Positions 59,451 through 64,000 of a stretch of 64,000 nucleotides of DNA are shown here, piece by piece (position 1 is the stretch's first letter; every line of letters begins with the position of its first letter). Below the pieces are notes generated by a model, which saw only the letters and a program-made list of their open reading frames with translations, searched no databases and was not told where the DNA came from. Origin of the DNA: Alphaproteobacteria bacterium (lineage in GTDB: Bacteria; Pseudomonadota; Alphaproteobacteria; UBA11136). Made by a program: the position numbers and the translations under genes. The DNA lies in NCBI GenBank assembly GCA_016776635.1, contig JADHSZ010000006.1, positions 1 to 64,000 of the forward strand. The letters run 5' to 3'.

Positions 59451-60215
59451 ATGCTCGATGACCTGATCCGCACCAGTTTTTTTGCTTTTTTCCTGGTTTT
59501 TTGCCGTTGCGGGTCGGCGATGATGCTGCTTCCCGGGCTCGGCGAACCTTTTATCTCTCCGCGTATCCGGCTCACGCTGGGGTTGGCTTTGAGCCTCGTC
59601 ATCACGCCGCTGGCCTCGCCCACGCTTCCCGCCATGCCGGACAGCGGCCTGCTGCTTTTCTTGCTGATCGCCGGAGAAATCATCATCGGTCTTTTTATCG
59701 GCATTGTGGCGCGGTTTCTGCTCTCGTCCCTCCAGGTGGGCGGCATGGCCATCGCCTATCAGTCGGGACTTGCCAACGCCTTCGTGCGTGACCCCACCTC
59801 TGCTTCCCAGGGGGCGCTGTTCGGGGCCTTCCTGACCATCCTCGGGGTTCTGCTTATCATGGTGACTGATCTGCATTACATATTTATCGCGGCTCTGGTG
59901 GACAGCTATTCTCTATTCATTCCCGGAAACCCTCTTCCCGTTGATGGCATCGCCGAAACCCTTGCCCGGGTAGTTTCGGACAGCTTCACCCTGGCCATAA
60001 GGATCGCGGCGCCGTTTATCGTGATGGGGCTGGTTTTCTACCTTGGTCTGGGACTTCTGGGACGGCTGATGCCGCAGATTCAGGTTTTTTTCATCGTTCT
60101 GCCGGTACAGATCGTCCTTGGCTGGACGGTCATGGCGCTCACCGTGGCCACGGCGATGGCCCTGTTCCTGCGTTCGTTCGAGACCCATTATGTGGATATA
60201 TTCGTGATCAGGTGA
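59451..60215 (+). CDS. fliR: flagellar export gate protein FliR
   Basis: 254 residues with about six membrane helices; FCRCGSAMMLLPGLGEPFISP and GLFIGIVARFLLSSLQVGGM are FliR-like. Starts 17 bases after fliQ and ends 3 bases before flhB. With FliP and FliQ it forms the export pore. Confidence 0.95.
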   Translation: MLDDLIRTSFFAFFLVFCRCGSAMMLLPGLGEPFISPRIRLTLGLALSLVITPLASPTLPAMPDSGLLLFLLIAGEIIIGLFIGIVARFLLSSLQVGGMAIAYQSGLANAFVRDPTSASQGALFGAFLTILGVLLIMVTDLHYIFIAALVDSYSLFIPGNPLPVDGIAETLARVVSDSFTLAIRIAAPFIVMGLVFYLGLGLLGRLMPQIQVFFIVLPVQIVLGWTVMALTVATAMALFLRSFETHYVDIFVIR

Positions 60216-60218
60216 TAC

Positions 60219-61295
60219 ATGGCCGAAGGCGAAGACGAATCACAAAAAACAGAAGACCCGACGCAAAAAAAGCTGGATGACGCCCGCAAGAAAGGTGACG
60301 TGGCCACCTCGCGCGAGGTCAACCACTGGTTCATCATCATGGCGCTCACCGTTTTTATGGTCATGTATGCGCCAAGCATGATGCATGACCTGAAAGTGGT
60401 CCTTTTCCGTTTCGTCGAGGCGCCGCATCTCATTCCCACCGATTTCGAGCACCTGCGCGTGGTTTTTTCGAATTTGTTCAGAGATGTGATGGCGGTGCTG
60501 GTGGTGCCCATGGTGATTCTGGTGGCGGTGGCCGCGGCCACGGGGCTGGTCCAGCACGGACTCATCTTCTCCCCTGAAAAGATCAAGCCCAAGCTGGAAA
60601 AAATTTCCCTCATCTCCGGCTTCAAACGCCAGTTTTCCCTCAACGCCGTCATGGAATTCGTCAAGGCGGTTCTCAAGCTTTTGGTGGTGGCGGGGGTGGC
60701 GGTGTTCCTGATAGTGCCGGAATTCGACAACATCGACATCATTTCTAACCGTGAAACAACGCAGATCCTGGACCTTCTTTATTCCCTCGCCATCCGCCTT
60801 CTTCTAGGTGTTTTTTCCGTAGTGACGTTGATCGCCCTGGCCGATCTAATCTACCAGCGCAACCAGCACAACAAGAAGATGCGTATGTCGCAACAGGAAC
60901 TCAAAGACGAATATAAACAGACCGAAGGCGATCCCATGATCAAGGGCCGCTTGAAGCAGATTCGCATGGAGCGGGCGCGCCGCCGCATGATGGCCGAGGT
61001 TCCCGAGGCCGATGTGGTCATCACCAACCCCACCCATTATGCGGTGGCCCTGAAATACGACCAGGAAGAAGGCATGGAAGCGCCGCTCTGCGTAGCCAAG
61101 GGCGTGGACAACCTGGCCCTGAAAATCAGGGAGATTGCTGAGGAAAACGATGTGGCTATCGTCGAAAATCAGCCTTTGGCGCGGGCGCTTCATGCCGGTA
61201 TGGAAATTGGCGATGAAATTCCCGAAGAGCATTACAAGGCCGTGGCCGAGGTCATCAGCTACGTCTACCGCCTGAAAAACAAAACCCTCCATTAA
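60219..61295 (+). CDS. flhB: export substrate-switching protein FlhB
   Basis: 358 residues: acidic N-terminus with SQKTEDPTQKKLDDARKKGD, four membrane helices to ~215, and a cytoplasmic domain with the self-cleaving site NPTH at Asn270-His273 (VVITNPTHYAVALKYDQ). It switches export from hook to filament substrates. It lies 83 bases before cckA. Confidence 0.97.
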   Translation: MAEGEDESQKTEDPTQKKLDDARKKGDVATSREVNHWFIIMALTVFMVMYAPSMMHDLKVVLFRFVEAPHLIPTDFEHLRVVFSNLFRDVMAVLVVPMVILVAVAAATGLVQHGLIFSPEKIKPKLEKISLISGFKRQFSLNAVMEFVKAVLKLLVVAGVAVFLIVPEFDNIDIISNRETTQILDLLYSLAIRLLLGVFSVVTLIALADLIYQRNQHNKKMRMSQQELKDEYKQTEGDPMIKGRLKQIRMERARRRMMAEVPEADVVITNPTHYAVALKYDQEEGMEAPLCVAKGVDNLALKIREIAEENDVAIVENQPLARALHAGMEIGDEIPEEHYKAVAEVISYVYRLKNKTLH

Positions 61296-61378
61296 TCCGC
61301 CTCCGCACTCCTTTCCCATCACCATCTGACCGCTTGGCGGCGGGCTCTCGTGTTTTCAGTCATGCGGTGGCGTGATTT

Positions 61379-63880
61379 ATGATAAAAAGAGCGGGCCGTT
61401 CATGGTTGGTTTCAGAGGCGGTTTCGGGGCCGGTTTTTAGGTCATGGAAAGGGGGGCGCGCCGTGGTTGCGCTTGGTGGAAAGCTCAAGGAATTATGGAG
61501 TCGGGCGGAGTCTTTGCTGCTGCGGCTTCCCACCCATATATCTTTTCCGGTCAAGCGCAAGGAAGGAGACCTTTTCGCCCGCGCCTTTGAATCACTACCC
61601 CATCCGCGCCTGATCGTCGGGCCTTCGGGCGAGACCATCTTCGTCAATTCCGCTTTCCATCATTTGTTTCACGCCGAGGGCGGGAAAGCCCTGCAGGCGC
61701 TCCAGGAACAGCTGATGCGGGACGAGGCCTCAGCCACGGCGGTGGCCCGGCTCCAGATCGCGGTGGCGGCCGGCGACGCCGACAGCGTGGATATCAAAAT
61801 TCCCACCGACGACGGCGAGTATGAATGGCGCAATGTCTCGGTCTATCCCATTTCCGACCTGCCGGGATACGTGGTTTGGGGGGTGGAGGACACCACCGTG
61901 CACCGCCGCATGGAGGAAATTCTCCACCACGAACAAGAGGCTCTCTCGGAATTTGTGGACAATGCGCCCATCGGTTTTTATTCGGTGGACGAACAGGGAA
62001 AATTCCTGCTCGTCAACAGCACCCTCGCCAGATGGCTGGAATGCTCCGCCGACGAGATCATCGGGGGAGATCTACATCTCCATGATTTCATCACTGATTC
62101 GCTGCCCGCTTCCTTGGCGCCTCACGAGCCGGGGTTGCGCGCGGTCAAGTCCTCCCTGGATTCCGCACCCATTACCCGCTACGACCGCGTTACCCTACGC
62201 GGCCGCAAGGGGCGTGTGGTCGAGGCCCAGATCAGCCAGAAACAAAGTCCCGGCGGTGGTGGCGAGCCTCTCACCAGATCGGTGGTGCATGACGTTACCG
62301 CCGAGCGCGAGCTGGAACGCGCCCTGCGCCAGTCGGTACAGCGTTTTCAGAGGTTTTTCGACGCCGCGCCCGGCGGCATCGCCGAGCTTGATCCCGATGG
62401 CGCCATTGTCGAATGCAATCTCGCCATGCGCGTGTTGTTGGGAGCGGGAGAACGGGATGTAGCAGGGTGGCGTCTGGCGGAGTTCATCGCACCCCAGGAT
62501 CAGGACAAGTTTGAAAAGCTTCTTGCCGGGGCCGTATCGGAATCCGACAAAGGCGGTTCCGCAGAGGTCCGGCTTGCCATTGGAGATGAGGGGGAGTCGG
62601 GTCATGTGGCGTCCTTTTTCGCCAGCCGCCTGGAGGACGACGATGGCGAAATGGCCGGTCTCATTCTCCACGGCGTGGACACCTCCGAGCGCAAGAGCCT
62701 GGAAATGCAATTTGCCCAGTCCCAGAAAATGGAAGCCGTGGGACAGCTCGCCGGCGGCATCGCCCACGATTTCAACAACCTTCTCACCGCCATGATCGGT
62801 TTCTGCGATCTGCTGCTGATACGCCACAAGCCCGGCGACCAGTCCTTCGCCGATATCATGCAGATCAAACAGAACGCCAACCGGGCGGCCAATCTGGTGC
62901 GCCAGTTGCTCGCCTTTTCCCGCCAGCAGACGGTGCAGTCAAAGGTGTTGAACGTGACCGAGGTGCTGGCGGACCTGTCCCATCTTATGCGCCGCCTCAT
63001 CGGCGTTTCCATCGAGCTCAAGATGACCCACGGCCGGGATCTCGGCGTGGTGCTGATGGATCAGGGCCAGCTTGAACAGATCGTGGTCAACCTGGCCGTC
63101 AATGCCCGCGACGCCATGCCCGAAGGCGGCGCCCTGAGTGTGCGTACCGAGAACGTCTCGCTTTCCGATCCCGCCCCTTACGGCAGCGAGGTCATGCCCG
63201 TGGGCGATTATGTCCTGATCGAGGTCGTGGATAGCGGCCAGGGGATTGAAAAGGAGATTCTCGACCGCATTTTCGAGCCTTTCTTCTCCACCAAAGAGGT
63301 GGGGTTGGGGACCGGGCTCGGGCTCTCCACCGTGCACGGCATCATCAGACAGGCCGATGGCTTTGTCTTCGTGGACAGCGAGCCGGGCCAAGGCACCAGG
63401 TTCAGTATTTTCCTGCCGCGCTACGTGGCCCAGTCCCAAGAGGAAGAGGCCGTTCAGGCAGGGGAGGGGGAAGAAGCGGTTCCGGCGACCCGCGACCTCA
63501 CCGGCACCGGCACCGTGCTTCTGGTGGAAGACGAGGACGCGGTGCGTATGTTCAGCGCGCGGGCGCTGCGCAACAAGGGCTACAAGGTGCTGGAGGCGCG
63601 CAGCGGCGTCACCGCAACCGAGCTTATCAACATCACCCGGGATCCCATCGACCTGCTGATCACCGATGTTGTCATGCCCGATATGGACGGTCCCGCCCTG
63701 ATTGAATGGATTCAGGAGAACCGGCCGCAGATCAAGGTCATCTGTATTTCCGGCTATGCCGAGGAGTCCTTTCGCCAGCGTCTCGACCGCAGCACCGATA
63801 TCCATTTCCTGGCCAAGCCCTTCAGCCTCGATGAATTGGCGGGCAAGGTCAAAGAGGTCATGCAACAGGCCGCGGCTTAA
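61379..63880 (+). CDS. cckA: cell-cycle hybrid histidine kinase CckA
   Basis: 833 residues. Three PAS-like domains (~65-175, ~190-310 and ~325-440), a HisKA domain with His463 (GQLAGGIAHDFNNLLTAMIG), HATPase (NLAVNARDAMPEGG; GTGLGLSTVHGI) and a receiver domain with Asp763 (LLITDVVMPDMDG). The sequence around the phospho-His is characteristic of CckA. It phosphorylates or dephosphorylates CtrA through ChpT. Unlike Caulobacter CckA, no N-terminal membrane helices are visible; the first 40 residues are basic instead. The start is uncertain because no strong ribosome-binding site is seen. Confidence 0.93.
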   Translation: MIKRAGRSWLVSEAVSGPVFRSWKGGRAVVALGGKLKELWSRAESLLLRLPTHISFPVKRKEGDLFARAFESLPHPRLIVGPSGETIFVNSAFHHLFHAEGGKALQALQEQLMRDEASATAVARLQIAVAAGDADSVDIKIPTDDGEYEWRNVSVYPISDLPGYVVWGVEDTTVHRRMEEILHHEQEALSEFVDNAPIGFYSVDEQGKFLLVNSTLARWLECSADEIIGGDLHLHDFITDSLPASLAPHEPGLRAVKSSLDSAPITRYDRVTLRGRKGRVVEAQISQKQSPGGGGEPLTRSVVHDVTAERELERALRQSVQRFQRFFDAAPGGIAELDPDGAIVECNLAMRVLLGAGERDVAGWRLAEFIAPQDQDKFEKLLAGAVSESDKGGSAEVRLAIGDEGESGHVASFFASRLEDDDGEMAGLILHGVDTSERKSLEMQFAQSQKMEAVGQLAGGIAHDFNNLLTAMIGFCDLLLIRHKPGDQSFADIMQIKQNANRAANLVRQLLAFSRQQTVQSKVLNVTEVLADLSHLMRRLIGVSIELKMTHGRDLGVVLMDQGQLEQIVVNLAVNARDAMPEGGALSVRTENVSLSDPAPYGSEVMPVGDYVLIEVVDSGQGIEKEILDRIFEPFFSTKEVGLGTGLGLSTVHGIIRQADGFVFVDSEPGQGTRFSIFLPRYVAQSQEEEAVQAGEGEEAVPATRDLTGTGTVLLVEDEDAVRMFSARALRNKGYKVLEARSGVTATELINITRDPIDLLITDVVMPDMDGPALIEWIQENRPQIKVICISGYAEESFRQRLDRSTDIHFLAKPFSLDELAGKVKEVMQQAAA

Positions 63881-63951
63881 GGCCTGTCCCACCCTTATTC
63901 GCCGTCTTTGATGTTGCTGTTTCGAAACAATACTGACCTTTTTGGCTAGAT

Positions 63952-63993
63952 GTTCATGAAATATTCTCTTGCAAATGAGAACAAAACATGCAC
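63952..63993. promoter_or_regulatory. possible LexA-type sites at window end
   Basis: GTTC-N7-ATTC at 63952-63966 and GAAC-N7-GCAC at 63979-63993, each one mismatch from the alphaproteobacterial SOS box (GTTC-N7-GTTC). recA is sometimes next to cckA in relatives, so the next gene may be SOS-controlled. Confidence 0.3.
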
Positions 63994-64000
63994 ATCCTGA

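Overview
The window is one contiguous piece of an alphaproteobacterial chromosome, most likely from Rhodospirillales or a close order. It carries a complete CckA-ChpT-CtrA phosphorelay, FliX, an alphaproteobacterial acidic FliM, a DUF6468 protein, MotE, and several sites matching sigma-54 (TGGCACG-N4-TTGC) or CtrA (TTAA-N7-TTAA) consensus. The protein-coding DNA is GC-rich, which produces many long antisense shadow frames.

Layout. 1-3090 (minus): two subunits of an NAD-linked molybdenum formate dehydrogenase, the alpha subunit cut by the window edge. 3469-11026 (plus): chpT, then a chemotaxis operon cheA-cheW-cheY-cheB-cheR. The CheA is unusual: it contains two truncated-haemoglobin domains, one after the HPt domain and one inside its CheW-like domain. 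11039-11752 (minus): ctrA, sharing a terminator hairpin with cheR. 11970-13795: fliI-fliJ. 13857-15648 (minus): a QueF-like T-fold protein lacking the catalytic cysteine, and a FliK-like protein. 15646-16560 (plus): the 3' part of fliH and what looks like the 5' part of fliN, apparently cut off at both ends; this looks like a rearrangement scar or an assembly join. 16919-27959: six tandem genes, each overlapping the next by ATGA: five TPR-glycosyltransferase-like paralogs and one TPR-sulfotransferase. They lie beside the filament genes, so flagellin modification is the likely role.

28047-45339 (minus): filament, hook-associated and basal-body genes (fliS, fliD, flaG, flagellin, fliW, flgL, flgK, flgN-like, flgJ-like, flgI, then flgH, flgA, flgG, flgF). 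fliX and dksA lie between on the plus strand. 45815-55475 (plus): fliL, fliM, a DUF6468 gene, motE, a second cheY, cheZ, a MotB-like protein lacking the stator aspartate, a normal MotB, and a 1284-residue periplasmic beta/TPR protein. 55518-57687 (minus): fliP, fliO, a small unknown, a stand-alone FlhB C-terminal homolog and csrA. 57937-61295 (plus): flgB-flgC-fliE-fliQ-fliR-flhB, followed by cckA at 61379-63880.

How it fits together. CckA passes phosphate through ChpT to CtrA, which likely activates early flagellar genes; CtrA-type sites lie upstream of ctrA/fliI, cheY2 and fliL. Later structural operons (flgB, flgF, flgI, fliD, flagellin) have sigma-54-type promoters. FliX may link the two levels and FliW/CsrA likely tune flagellin translation. 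Not in the window: fliF, fliG, a full fliH or fliN, flhA, motA, flgD, flgE and any chemoreceptor. No rRNA, tRNA, CRISPR array or insertion sequence was recognised.
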